Positions 43,201 through 51,523 of a DNA stretch of 64,000 nucleotides are shown one piece after another. The stretch is from Entamoeba histolytica HM-1:IMSS (taxonomy: Eukaryota; Evosea; Mastigamoebida; Endamoebidae), in assembly GCF_000208925.1 (NCBI RefSeq), contig NW_001914872.1, positions 62,001-126,000 on the forward strand, written 5' to 3'. A program made the translations under genes and the position numbers. Numbering within the stretch: the first letter of the stretch is position 1; the number at the start of each line of letters is the position of its first letter. The notes under the pieces are model-generated. The model was not told where the DNA came from. It searched no databases and worked only from the letters and a program-made list of their open reading frames with translations.

Positions 43201-44116
43201 TAAATCCAGCTTGAATAGTATTTGCTTTCTTGTAAACTCCTTTTGATTCAATAATAGATTTCAATTTATTTTCTTGTTCTTGTAATATCTTTATTCCTTC
43301 TTCTTTTTTCTTTGTTTCTTCAATAAACTCAATTACATCTTCTCGTTCTCCACAACACATTCCATTGATTATAATATCTTTATATTCTTTTAGTATTTCT
43401 ATTCCTCCTTCTTTTATTAATCTAACCAATATTTTAAAATAAATTGGTGTTGTACTAATGCTAATTGCTTCTTGAATAATATGTTGACATTCTCTACCAA
43501 TATTGATTGGTATATTTTCTAAAACTCCTTTAATTTCCTTTGAAATATTCCTTTCTTTTATGCTCCATTCAAATAATGTTTGATAAAAATATTGATTAAA
43601 TGATGGAGAATTGAGTCCCTTAAATAAAACAAAGACAAAATCAAGTGTTGATGAAATGAGATTTGTTTTGTGATTATCAGATTTTAGAATCGTGATTATT
43701 AAATCTATCATAGGTGTATAAAACTTAACTTGACTTTTTTTGATAAGTAACATAGTAATTTTAAGTATACCACATGAAAAAACTATTGGATTAGTGATAA
43801 TTTGTTTTGAATTAGGTATGAAAGGATGATTAATATAAAATGGTTGTTCTTTATTAATGATTGGTTGTTCAGTTATTTGTTTATTAATTCCAAAAATTAA
43901 ATCAGGGAGGATGTAATAAATTTGTTGAATAATACTTTTTCTACTATACACACCAATATTTGAACCAATAATTTCACAAATCTCGTTTTGATATTTTAAA
44001 TATTTACTTTCATTTAATGTATTAACTAAGTATGGGACTTTCTCATTTAGTTCATTTTGTGTTTGACTTTCACTTTTGAGTCTTTTCAACACTGTTTTTA
44101 TCTCATCCTCGTTCAT
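37262..44116 (-). CDS. ATR/Mec1/Rad3-type PI3K-like protein kinase
   Basis: A 2284-residue protein with the ATG at 44114-44116. The first ~1500 residues are HEAT-like helical repeats, followed by a FAT region, a PI3K-like kinase domain and a C-terminal FATC. Kinase motifs: LKIQTYTALPMSEETGLIEW (ATR: RTYAVIPLNDECGIIEW), MVGSIIGLGDRHLENILLN near 2130, HIDFDMLFWKGEILPVPETV near 2147 and PFRLTTNMIDCFGP. The last 30 residues, AEQLINDAKSVDNLGSMFQG then WLPYI, match the ATR FATC rather than TOR or SMG1. ATR senses replication stress and single-stranded DNA in the nucleus. A Cys pair CPFCDGK near 505 is unusual. The start lies 134 bp from the divergent ARM-repeat gene, so the two share a promoter region. 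Confidence 0.88.
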   Translation of the reverse strand: MNEDEIKTVLKRLKSESQTQNELNEKVPYLVNTLNESKYLKYQNEICEIIGSNIGVYSRKSIIQQIYYILPDLIFGINKQITEQPIINKEQPFYINHPFIPNSKQIITNPIVFSCGILKITMLLIKKSQVKFYTPMIDLIITILKSDNHKTNLISSTLDFVFVLFKGLNSPSFNQYFYQTLFEWSIKERNISKEIKGVLENIPINIGRECQHIIQEAISISTTPIYFKILVRLIKEGGIEILKEYKDIIINGMCCGEREDVIEFIEETKKKEEGIKILQEQENKLKSIIESKGVYKKANTIQAGFIYCTRCVKNEDEYEEIMKRIRNEITNEVVNMIKKEVKEDILNVITFISIEITEKKYWMGISEEQFYSTLTTHLNILYQQCIKEIGRNEKGLESIIKCLIIGYPENDSKKEEFIEMMSENEVVMKKYMKHILTYLPLYPKRAKNINQKLMIKTLGKGINKESEKVIGKLCCYYALSTNKIHMKRNRKGEEYNVECPFCDGKEENTKEMYQIKTTLTFEGITESVKNKYNKLNEEEDNKEERGIVGETYIRMIIHLPISNKEKMEKIKEMIKRMKGIKKNKEYCKIFRIIFRFISKVITERIDEDNEENKKYFEGIIEEMVNKEVEDRIEIYDIIGEVINEIDITKINIIIKRMIYEPKFYENQMMRIRIIETMKKCGKYLEYPTIERMFNEHRELDKDIFYLTRQPYQNSFINHFLDEKNENGFNKFIEIRKENILPEIIYDILTKKKNENQFNIDENQGFENYSKNINIRLEIYYHIFHEWIKEGNENLLSKVTIEIKKVFNKLNSEQQNIIMELLKKDHSSIFEHFLLRSKEKEMKNTIIILNKVIICLEQMKVGDNKDDTIQEIGKKYGLIFMNRIRRVLGLSNTKENVFGWNDGFNGITKFLSLKSEIKDIKYILLKIIRKITKKVISRKEVNSQTIDTMRMWRKMCECKDNDDIILEIALTTKELINKGNDNEEIRRIGNNIIEELKKGKESIKVFYPEFNLGCIETKHEEQAELAIAKKLLTGSKSKKVKYYILKKINKILSEGGISSLSKLNDEQLNNTLTTLIKEMKGNKDIEYEIGKIIGVIGAISPSRIHQDVPFSIDKEDSTNMNTLIITLLKNHLVPELIERGGDESLLFVIMNLLTNGFTKQKKVLQQTRSKIINGIMNNLPIEQQTIINNIINSYNSITMINEPNIKFEKKMFLEKGYSIFTNWVVSFYSFIISNINNVSPEYQIFNLMINIMINTTFDCQIPVIHLLFPIALKYSLIQSSPKSIQDITEEVIDVLEKIKRNNENSNAIYASQLLFETIDYLTGFKDNENIVQFLSGIDQMLIASTAQAVNSPERAYVLIENYLHDNNGINENQRKTLIKDMISLSKELGKQHEMAFWKRKSSGIINDEEINEEERLEENNINTINTSTKDEFIIRKMIRKFIKGEEIDNVKVYIKDKIWEIIWNCIFEYNKDTIKNNVKEGIEILSKRLGKEIKISYMRAYETIKLLHIFYDIKYLTKRRNETNNITKKYKDIIQRMKYLNKNIEDTETLTLIQIGILNAIKPIQNEMTTQVTINIIQKLANEINENICQSLIILSHLCRHARMFNKSKDYCNIAIKINQRENKEIITSTIIYQIGIEKCMSEYQQSHCIEVLSDLKVLYDEMNKKSKINKMIGYDCVIKKLALKIAIMSEENNGNYEEILGWYKKALSEKDEDEMKNKMFQQNKLKMKVYYFYAHFLETVNQIDINDSNLILEILMKYMFSLKYGFKYLYYIIPKIISLSNSIDTNGKKIMKDFVRYYPEYLWYPFLTLIISKLEEPNFSKTFLSLILTKVLVKYPEQVSWRLASSIFSRNEKRVTIIKKIIEKANTLNNTVQIIFNELIQFGDAFNLLAKDNDLEPGIHKFTSKRQQKYSILLNENWSHLIIPTQKALTINIPESHLQNNYSPFEISLPKIKCIENSFRILNSLQKPKKITILSKDKSEPYYFLCKGKDDIRKDNFVQELFGALNHLFETSHYSQQYNLKIQTYTALPMSEETGLIEWASNTIPMKSLIVESRTKDIITYHKLVAKEGNQRKRVDLYKKYILNSSYTLPPQFYSNFNHSFPIPHHQIKARENYSKSMAVMSMVGSIIGLGDRHLENILLNTKDGNIVHIDFDMLFWKGEILPVPETVPFRLTTNMIDCFGPQAENGLFLDMCTVVLKTLRHNQSVIISLTDSMLQNPFIDWANNESSASQIPEKPIPRFKRILSGIDKLGRVVSERSQAEQLINDAKSVDNLGSMFQGWLPYI

Positions 44117-44250
44117 TTCTTTTGTTTAGTCAGTTTTTCTTTGAATAACACACTTAGGAAAAGTGTTATTTGAAAATAACGTGGTGGTGATCTGGCTTGA
44201 CGCAACACATTACTGTCTCTTATCATAATCTGTTCATTACATTTGAAGAT
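44117..44250. promoter_or_regulatory. Shared bidirectional promoter region
   Basis: 134 bp separate the divergent ATGs of the ATR-like gene and the ARM-repeat gene. It is less AT-rich than most spacers in the window (aacgtggtggtgatctggct). Given the short 5' UTRs of Entamoeba, both core promoters must lie here. No exact TATTTAAA or GTATTTAAAG is present. Confidence 0.45.
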
Positions 44251-46026
44251 ATGCAAAGCAATCAACCAATCACATTGGAACTTCTTGATGAGACACTCAA
44301 AAAAATGTACTCTGAAGGGAATATCATTATTAATGAAAAAAGTATTAAATGGATTGAACAAATGAGTATGATAGAAACAACAGATGATGGGAAATACTTA
44401 GGAATTTTTGAAGACTTTTTAAGACATGTTGATAGTAAAGAGTTTAATGAGAAATTAACATTATTTAATGAAGGAAAAGGAACAAAGATTGTTGATAAAA
44501 TTCTCAAAGTCTGTGTAGAGCCTAATATTCCAATTGAGAATGTAAGTAAAATCATTACCTGTTTAGCATTTATTACAAACAATAATTTTAAAACTAAAGA
44601 ATATTTATATGAACATAATATCATTGAAGGAATAGAAAACTTATTAATTCAACCTGAAATAGTGAAAATTTTTGAAGAACTTTTTAGTACATTTGAATAT
44701 GAAAGAAAGGTTACTACACAACTTACTAGTGTTCAATTTGTTACTAGTTTATTGAGTGGATTATTAACATTAGTAACAAATTGTGAAGATATCCAAAAAG
44801 AAATTAGTGAGAAAGGTATAATTGAATTATTACTTCAACTCTTATCAAATGGAAAGCAAGCACCAAATGAATTAATGACAATCTATGGAAGTATTATTGC
44901 AATTATTGACAGTTATATTGAAAAGTCAATTAAATTACTTCCTCAAAACACAATTAATATTCTTAAAGAATTAATCTTTGAAGCACAAGCTAAAGGTATT
45001 AGAATTATGGCAATTAAAGCATTGACTGATATTAGTGATTTGAAATTAGAAGATTATAGAAGTATTTTTGATGAATTAATTACACCTATTGAGAAAGAAA
45101 TTGAAAGAATTAATGATGAATTTATCAAACAATCATTATTATTATTGTTTAGAAGTATTTGTAATGATGAAAAGATTGAAAGTTATAGATTTATTCCATT
45201 TCTCAATTCATTAATAGAAATGACACAAAGTCCTATCAAAGAAACTATGATTTGTGCAATAGAAGCAATAAATAGTATTGCATTAAGAGATGATACATTA
45301 AATATCTTAAGTAACAAAGTTGAAGATATTGTTAAAAGAATTCAAGGGATAGAAGGAGAGGGATATTCATCTTTAATGCTTTTACTTACTAATATGGGAA
45401 GAACTGATGAAACAATTAGAAAATATAAAACATATAAAGTAACTGAACAAATAATAGAATATATTAAAATACATCCACATGATGAACGTGCATTGCTTAT
45501 GTCTTTATCAGTAATTAATTCAATATCTGTACTTCATGAAAATAGAGACTATTTAACATTTGATCTTAATATTTTTGAAGTACTTAATGATTGGTATAAT
45601 GTCTCAACTAACCAAGTCATTATCTTTAATATTCAGCAAATTATATCTCGTTTAATTTTAAATTCATCCCTTCGTGCTGAACATTTTATGAATCTTCCAA
45701 CTGCTATTAATAGTATTATAGAAACAGCTGGATATACCGTTCGACTAATAAAAGAGAAAAGAACTCCTCAAACTTCTACAAGAGAAGTAAGAGATGTCAG
45801 AGTAGCTTATGAAGCAACAAGAATACTCTGTAATTTGATTAATTTGAAAAGTGAGTATGCAAATACTATCATGAAAGATCCTTATGTCATATATGCCATT
45901 CTAGATTTAATTCATTCTCATTATCAAATCTTGAAAGATGAAGGAAATTATGCTTTAAATCGCTTGAAACAATATGAGATTATAACTGATGATGATATTA
46001 AGAAAGCTGAAGCAAGTCGTATTTGA
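44251..46026 (+). CDS. ARM/HEAT-repeat protein, unidentified
   Basis: The first ATG of the frame is at 44251 (MQSNQPITLELLDETL), giving 591 residues. The protein is a helical solenoid with about ten repeats of ~42 residues; clear units are ISEKGIIELLLQLLSNGKQA, GIRIMAIKALTDISDLKLED and ETMICAIEAINSIALRDDTL. There is no catalytic motif, signal or membrane span. Armadillo proteins of this type scaffold trafficking or GTPase complexes (for example SmgGDS-like or ARMC6-like), but I cannot choose among them. It diverges from the ATR-like gene. Confidence 0.7.
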   Translation: MQSNQPITLELLDETLKKMYSEGNIIINEKSIKWIEQMSMIETTDDGKYLGIFEDFLRHVDSKEFNEKLTLFNEGKGTKIVDKILKVCVEPNIPIENVSKIITCLAFITNNNFKTKEYLYEHNIIEGIENLLIQPEIVKIFEELFSTFEYERKVTTQLTSVQFVTSLLSGLLTLVTNCEDIQKEISEKGIIELLLQLLSNGKQAPNELMTIYGSIIAIIDSYIEKSIKLLPQNTINILKELIFEAQAKGIRIMAIKALTDISDLKLEDYRSIFDELITPIEKEIERINDEFIKQSLLLLFRSICNDEKIESYRFIPFLNSLIEMTQSPIKETMICAIEAINSIALRDDTLNILSNKVEDIVKRIQGIEGEGYSSLMLLLTNMGRTDETIRKYKTYKVTEQIIEYIKIHPHDERALLMSLSVINSISVLHENRDYLTFDLNIFEVLNDWYNVSTNQVIIFNIQQIISRLILNSSLRAEHFMNLPTAINSIIETAGYTVRLIKEKRTPQTSTREVRDVRVAYEATRILCNLINLKSEYANTIMKDPYVIYAILDLIHSHYQILKDEGNYALNRLKQYEIITDDDIKKAEASRI

Positions 46027-47057
46027 AAAATAAAACAATTCAGTATTTATTTTCTTTGTTTTTGACACAATTTCTTATTAATACTATGTTTGTGAATCCT
46101 TTTTAATCATTTTCAGTCATTATCAAATTTAAAAATATAATTCAACATGTATCATCTCATATGTGTATGAATTATATCATTTTCATAATAATATTATCTT
46201 TAATTATTCCAATTTTGATTGATAATTGAACCACATGTATTTGTTTATTCTTTTAACTTAATTCATAACTATCTATTTCATTGTTCATAATATTAGATTG
46301 ATTATTATAAAGTCATATTCTTCTCTTCATGTTTTTGGCACATCTGTAATTTTCTGACAACTTGTATTAAACTATTATAGTATTGCACCAACGGTTATTT
46401 ATTCAAGAATTTAAATCTAATGAATCAACTAAACTAATGATGATTATATTTAGTATCTATTACAGTTGGTTTATTTGTCAAATAATACTCAAGAACATAC
46501 ATTATGTGATAATAATGAGTATTTATCTATTAACAATGTTTTTATCTTAATATCTTTAATATAGAATATCAAATAACTATGAATCAATGACATATTACTT
46601 ATTTATGTCATTGGAGATATTCTTATTAAAAAGAAATTTATTTGACTTATTGATGACTTTGTTTAAAGAATAAGAATAATTGTGTTGTGGTGTATTTTTA
46701 CTGGTATTTCAATAACTGAAAATGAGTGTTTTGTAATGCTATTCTAATCATTCAAACAATCAAATTCTTCAATAATACTTCTAATATCATTCATGTTTAA
46801 ACGAATATCCTGTTATTATGACAATTAGAAGTGAATTTATTTGATACACTTTCTGTTAGTAGTTTCTTTGTACAATATCAATACTATAATGGAATGATAT
46901 GTTGGATATTAAAAGACTTATTACCAAGAAATTTTATAAGAAATAAGGATATGAAGTAATATAGAAATGACATACAAATAAATGGAAGAAGGAGGTTGTA
47001 ATAGAAAAAGAAGAAAAAAGTAGAAAAAAAGAACTTAAAAAAGAAAATAAAAAAGTA
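46027..47057. other. AT-rich intergenic region
   Basis: About 1 kb without a supported gene. The minus strand near 46790-46640 has broken coding-like strings (NDIRSIIEEFDCLND; SVIEIPVKIHHNTIILIL) that may be an old pseudogene, but they are too short to name. The ORF at 46884-47066 (minus) is the T-rich complement of an A-rich leader. Confidence 0.4.
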
Positions 47058-48416
47058 ATGGAACAAAGGAAAAAAGTAGTTAATGAATTAGCTACTACAG
47101 AGAAAACATATTCAGATATGTTACAATTAGCTATTAATGTATATTTTCAACCGATACAGAAATCAAATGTCTTAGATAAAAATGATTTTGAACAATTATT
47201 TTGTAATATTGAAACAGTTGCAATGAATTCGATGTTATTATGTTATGACCTTCAAAAGAGAGAAGCTAATTTTGAACAAAATGATATTATTTGTGATGTT
47301 TTATTATTTAGAAAAACATTATTTGATTGTTATAATGAATATATTAGAAATTATGATCGAGCGATAGAAAGATATGGCAAGTTATTAAATAAAAAGAAAT
47401 TTCAAGAAATGGCAAACCCAAATGATAAATGTTCGTTGGGTTTAGAAGGATTATTAATTACTCCAGTACAAAGAATTCCAAGATATGTTCTTTTAATGAA
47501 GGAGTATATGAAATGCACACCAAAAGAACATCCAGATTATTTAAATGCAGAAATTGCTTTAAATATTTTTCAACAATTAGCAAATGAAATAAACCTTACA
47601 ATGGCTGATGAACAAAATAGAGAACGTCTTCAAAAAATAGTTATGAGGTTTTCATCATTACCAATAAATGTTTCAAGTTATATTTTAGACCAACCTCATC
47701 TTCTGTTATTAGAAGGAACATTAAATAAATATTGTAGAAAAGGGATAAAAAAGAGAGTATGTTTCTTATTTTCTGATCAAGTACTTATTTATGGATCTCC
47801 TGTTGTTGGATCACAATTGTCTTATCATAATACAATTAAACTTATTGCATTTAAATCAATTAAAGACACTGATAAAAAAACTAATGTTATTCAATTAATT
47901 GGAAAGGAAAAATCATTTAATCTTAGTGCTGAATCTTTACAAATGAAAAAAGAATGGTTAAATCAATTATGTTTTGCTCTTACTGGAGAACAAAAAACTG
48001 AATTTATTGATGTTGATGATGAAGGGAATGAAGAATATACAACAGTTATTATGATGAATGAAGAAGAAGTAAGTGAATGTATGAAATGTAAAGTGCGTTT
48101 TAATTTAACAACAAGAAAACATCATTGTAATTATTGTGGCAAAGTTTTTTGTGATAAATGTCTTAGTTATAGAATAGTTCTTCCAAAACAATTACAAGAG
48201 TGTAAAGTTTGTGTTGATTGTTATGACAAAATAAAGAAAATAGAACCTCCTTTACCATCTATTCCACCACCAAGAAGAAAAACACCATTTATTCAAAATG
48301 CAACACAATTTAAAAAAAGAGAACCTCCTCGAATGAGAAAATGTGGACAATTTCTTGTTCGTACACCATCAATAAAAAACTTTGGAGATAATGGTTTAGA
48401 CTTAGTTCAAAACTAA
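47058..48416 (+). CDS. RhoGEF with DH-PH-FYVE domains (FGD-like)
   Basis: A 452-residue protein. Residues 1 to about 190 are a DH domain (VVNELATTEKTYSDMLQLAI start; LEGLLITPVQRIPRYVLLMK, the conserved CR3 helix). A PH domain follows at about 215-312 (LLLLEGTLNKYCRKGIKKRV ... MKKEWLNQLCFAL). A FYVE finger at about 340-393 contains CMKCKVRF...RKHHCNYCGKVFCDKC...CVDCY, with all eight Cys and the basic RKHHC phosphatidylinositol-3-phosphate motif. The tail is proline-rich and basic (PPLPSIPPPRRKTP) and could bind SH3 domains. Such proteins activate Rho/Rac GTPases on endosome or phagosome membranes. Entamoeba has many FYVE-RhoGEFs. Confidence 0.93.
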   Translation: MEQRKKVVNELATTEKTYSDMLQLAINVYFQPIQKSNVLDKNDFEQLFCNIETVAMNSMLLCYDLQKREANFEQNDIICDVLLFRKTLFDCYNEYIRNYDRAIERYGKLLNKKKFQEMANPNDKCSLGLEGLLITPVQRIPRYVLLMKEYMKCTPKEHPDYLNAEIALNIFQQLANEINLTMADEQNRERLQKIVMRFSSLPINVSSYILDQPHLLLLEGTLNKYCRKGIKKRVCFLFSDQVLIYGSPVVGSQLSYHNTIKLIAFKSIKDTDKKTNVIQLIGKEKSFNLSAESLQMKKEWLNQLCFALTGEQKTEFIDVDDEGNEEYTTVIMMNEEEVSECMKCKVRFNLTTRKHHCNYCGKVFCDKCLSYRIVLPKQLQECKVCVDCYDKIKKIEPPLPSIPPPRRKTPFIQNATQFKKREPPRMRKCGQFLVRTPSIKNFGDNGLDLVQN

Positions 48417-48500
48417 ATTTGTTTTATTTCTTTATAATAAAATTATTTCAATAACAATCATTTTTTAAACAAATAAAATAAGTATAAGAAATAAAATTAA

Positions 48501-49814
48501 TTAAAGGTATTTTCCATATTCAGAATTAAAATACCAATCATAACTTTTACGTATTTCTTCTGGATTAAAAGTTATTTTTGATGTTTCTGCTTCTTTTCTA
48601 CCAAATTCTTTTTGTGGTTGTCCATTTTCTAACGTATCTTTTAAAGCTTCATCAAATTCTTTAGAATATTCAATACCAAAATATTCATATATTTTCTTGG
48701 TAGTTTCAATTGGGTTTTGAATCATTTCTTTGAATGAAATATCACAAATGAATTTTTTACGTTCTGGATTTTCTTTAATCCATGATTCTCTTACTGTAAG
48801 AGCGTTTTTAAGATATAATTGATGAAGATAAATAACATTATTATTAATAAATTCATAATCATTAATACCTAAATCATCTTTTAATCTTCCCATAGCATTC
48901 AAATAAGCAGTAATAGCACTATATAATTGTTTAACTGGATCTCTATGAATCCAAACAATTCTTGGATTATATTCATCTTTAGCCATGATTTTAAAGAAAG
49001 GAATTGGAGTTATAAAATGTGTTGCACATTTCATACAAATAAAGTCTTTATCTTTTAATGGAAATTCCATTAAATGCATTTTCATTTCATCAATAATTCC
49101 TTCATACACATAATCAAAATTTCTAGTAAAAGCATTACATCTATATTGTTCCAATCGAGGTAATCCTCCAATATGAACAAAACATTCATTTTGAACTGTT
49201 TGGAAAAAGTATTCTTCTTCTGGATTATGTGGATTTAAAGCATGAATAGATTTAAATTGATCATTACTGTTGTTAATACTATTAACAACAGCTGTAGCAA
49301 TTTTAAGTCTTCCTTCTTCTGACATTGTTTTACTTCCAGGACAAAAATGTTCATACATTTGAATTGATGAAGCATGTGGATCTGATACTAAACAAAAATG
49401 AGTGAAAGTAGATCCACTTCTTGGCATAGAAATGATATACATTGGGTTTTTGATTTCAATTTGGTCTAACTCTTTTTTATACATCTTTCTTTCTTTAAGG
49501 AATCTTAAGTAACAAGCCATTTGAACAACACAAAAAGTGAACATTGATTTAAACATATTTGATTCTAGATCAAAACAACCAGCAAAAAATTCTCTTTCTG
49601 ATTCTTTATATGATTCATAATTAAGCTCTTCTTTAAATTCTTCAGCAAGTGATTGGTATAAAGTACTATTTGATGGTTCAATACTACAAAGATAAGCAAC
49701 AGCATGTTGTTGAATTTTAGTATGAATAGTTTCAAATTTATCAACTGGGATAAGTGGTTTTGTGTATGGATTTTTAGTATTAAATTCATATAAATATGGG
49801 TTTTGGGTAAGCAT
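48501..49814 (-). CDS. PAPS-dependent sulfotransferase
   Basis: The first ATG of the frame is at 49812-49814 (MLTQNPYLYEFN), giving 437 residues; a TATA box sits 40 bp upstream. The 5'-phosphosulfate-binding motif is MYIISMPRSGSTFTHFCLVS near residue 130, and the 3'-phosphate motif is IVWIHRDPVKQLYSAITAYL near 290. The protein also has FKSIHALNPHNPEEEYFF between them. It is longer than animal cytosolic sulfotransferases (~300) because of an N-terminal ~100-residue extension, as in bacterial-type sulfotransferase family 3 proteins. In Entamoeba these cytosolic enzymes use PAPS (supplied by the mitosomal pathway) to make sulfolipids such as cholesteryl sulfate and fatty-alcohol disulfates; the acceptor of this copy is not known. 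Confidence 0.88.
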   Translation of the reverse strand: MLTQNPYLYEFNTKNPYTKPLIPVDKFETIHTKIQQHAVAYLCSIEPSNSTLYQSLAEEFKEELNYESYKESEREFFAGCFDLESNMFKSMFTFCVVQMACYLRFLKERKMYKKELDQIEIKNPMYIISMPRSGSTFTHFCLVSDPHASSIQMYEHFCPGSKTMSEEGRLKIATAVVNSINNSNDQFKSIHALNPHNPEEEYFFQTVQNECFVHIGGLPRLEQYRCNAFTRNFDYVYEGIIDEMKMHLMEFPLKDKDFICMKCATHFITPIPFFKIMAKDEYNPRIVWIHRDPVKQLYSAITAYLNAMGRLKDDLGINDYEFINNNVIYLHQLYLKNALTVRESWIKENPERKKFICDISFKEMIQNPIETTKKIYEYFGIEYSKEFDEALKDTLENGQPQKEFGRKEAETSKITFNPEEIRKSYDWYFNSEYGKYL

Positions 49815-49853
49815 AAAACAGAAGTAACGAATCAAAAATCTTTAAAAAGAGGG

Positions 49854-49861
49854 TTTAAATA
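49854..49861 (-). promoter_or_regulatory. TATA element of the sulfotransferase gene
   Basis: On the minus strand this reads TATTTAAA (in GAGTATTTAAACCC), the Entamoeba core element, 39 nt before the ATG at 49814. Confidence 0.65.
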
Positions 49862-51523
49862 CTCACATTTTGTGTAGTAAATTAAATCATTTATTTAGAA
49901 ATAATGGAATAAAACTCGTTTCTAATACAGAAGAAATCTTTTATGACGGTTTAACTTTTATTTTATTAAGTTCACTTTTTGAACTTTTTTATATTTAATC
50001 ATAAAATAAAGTTTTATCAACTTTCTGATAAAAATTTTTATAATAATCCATTCTTTAACAAAAATATCATTTTTGTTATTTATACCATTTTCTTTTTTTT
50101 GTTATTATTATTGTTATAACATTATTTATAATAAAAATATTTGTTTTAAGTAAGATAACAGAATTAAAACTATAAATTGGATCTATAAAACAAATTGAAT
50201 AGATAATTGTAAATTAATAAAAAAAATGAGTTTATAATAATATAATTAATTGTTTAATAAGATAGAATGAATTTATACAAAACATTCCTTTAAATTAATA
50301 TAATTAAATAAATTGATTGGTGGGTGGGGGTAATAATAATCTTTATCTCTCACCACTTCAAAAAGGTTTATTCTTTTTATTTTATTTTGGTGAGTTTATT
50401 TTCAATCTTTTTGGTATGTTTAACAAAAATAAAAAAGTAAACTTCATTCTTTTAACTGCCACGTTAATTCTGTTTGAATATTCATTCATACCAAATTATT
50501 AATTTTTCATTACTAATTTCTAATTCTTATTTTTATCTGTAATTCATTCTAAATGTACTTGAAAACAAAATATACTAATTAACCTCATGAACGATGTAAT
50601 GAGAGGTTTCATCAATTAACTCAATATTTTTTTTTGTTCAAAGAAGATATATTGTTATACTCAGTTTTTTGATATTTTTAATTATTCAAACGTTAAAAGT
50701 ACAACAACAAAGAACAAAACAAAACTATAAAAAAAACCAATTAACGTCATAGAAGAATAATAAGTTAATTTTTAAAATAATAATAAGACACATGTTTCAG
50801 TACTACTCACTCATATATGCCACTGTTTAATATAAATAGAGCATTGCACCATTTTTTTGAATTAAAGACTTAATAATAATTCAAATGATACTATACTCAT
50901 TTAAAAAAAAACTACATGTGAGGTATTTATATGTATAAGGAGAAATATCTTTAGTCTCATATTTGTCTTTCTATAGACTTCGATAAGTTTTGAAATGATA
51001 TTTTGATAAGTTATTTTTAAAAAAGGGTTTATTGTATTTATTTCCTTTTTAACGCATTTCTAATTTTTATAAATAAAATACAAAAAAACAACATCAAATA
51101 ATCAAACATGTAGATAGAATTTTTCAACAAAAATTCAATACTATACGAATTTGTACAAACATTACTCATTCAATAAAACAAAAACATGGTGGTAAACTCC
51201 ACCGAAACCACACAAGAACAAATCTGTAATGAATTACATTCCAGTTTAACGAAAAAAAGACATAATTGAAACGAAAAGCTTTCAAAAAAAGAATTAATCT
51301 TTTAATAAACCAACGAATAGAATATAAAAATGAAAATAGGTTATTAGTAGGAATTGTTTATAAAAATAATTTATTAAGAATTTAAATCAAACATCAAGGA
51401 GAAAGAGAAAAATGCGAGTTGAACTACCCTAGGAGATAGTTTACCAAAAGAAAAAAAAAGAAGTACCAAAATTTTCATCAAAAGGTATCTTAAATTAATT
51501 GATCAATTTATTTTTATTTCAGG
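49862..51523. other. Long AT-rich intergenic region
   Basis: About 1.7 kb without a supported gene. A frame at 50317-50502 starts with GTG and encodes a hydrophobic peptide; I do not accept it. A small inverted repeat (ggtgg...ccacc) lies near 51189-51204. The region directly before 51524 ends tttatttttatttcag, which resembles a splice acceptor ahead of the kinase start. Confidence 0.4.

Noticed and set aside
50317..50502. 61-codon frame with hydrophobic segments
   Set aside because: GTG start, no homologous motif, isolated in a long spacer.
51480..51523. Splice acceptor (tttatttttatttcag) before the transmembrane kinase start
   Set aside because: No upstream exon with a GTTTG donor and open frame was found; the ATG at 51524 already gives a signal peptide.
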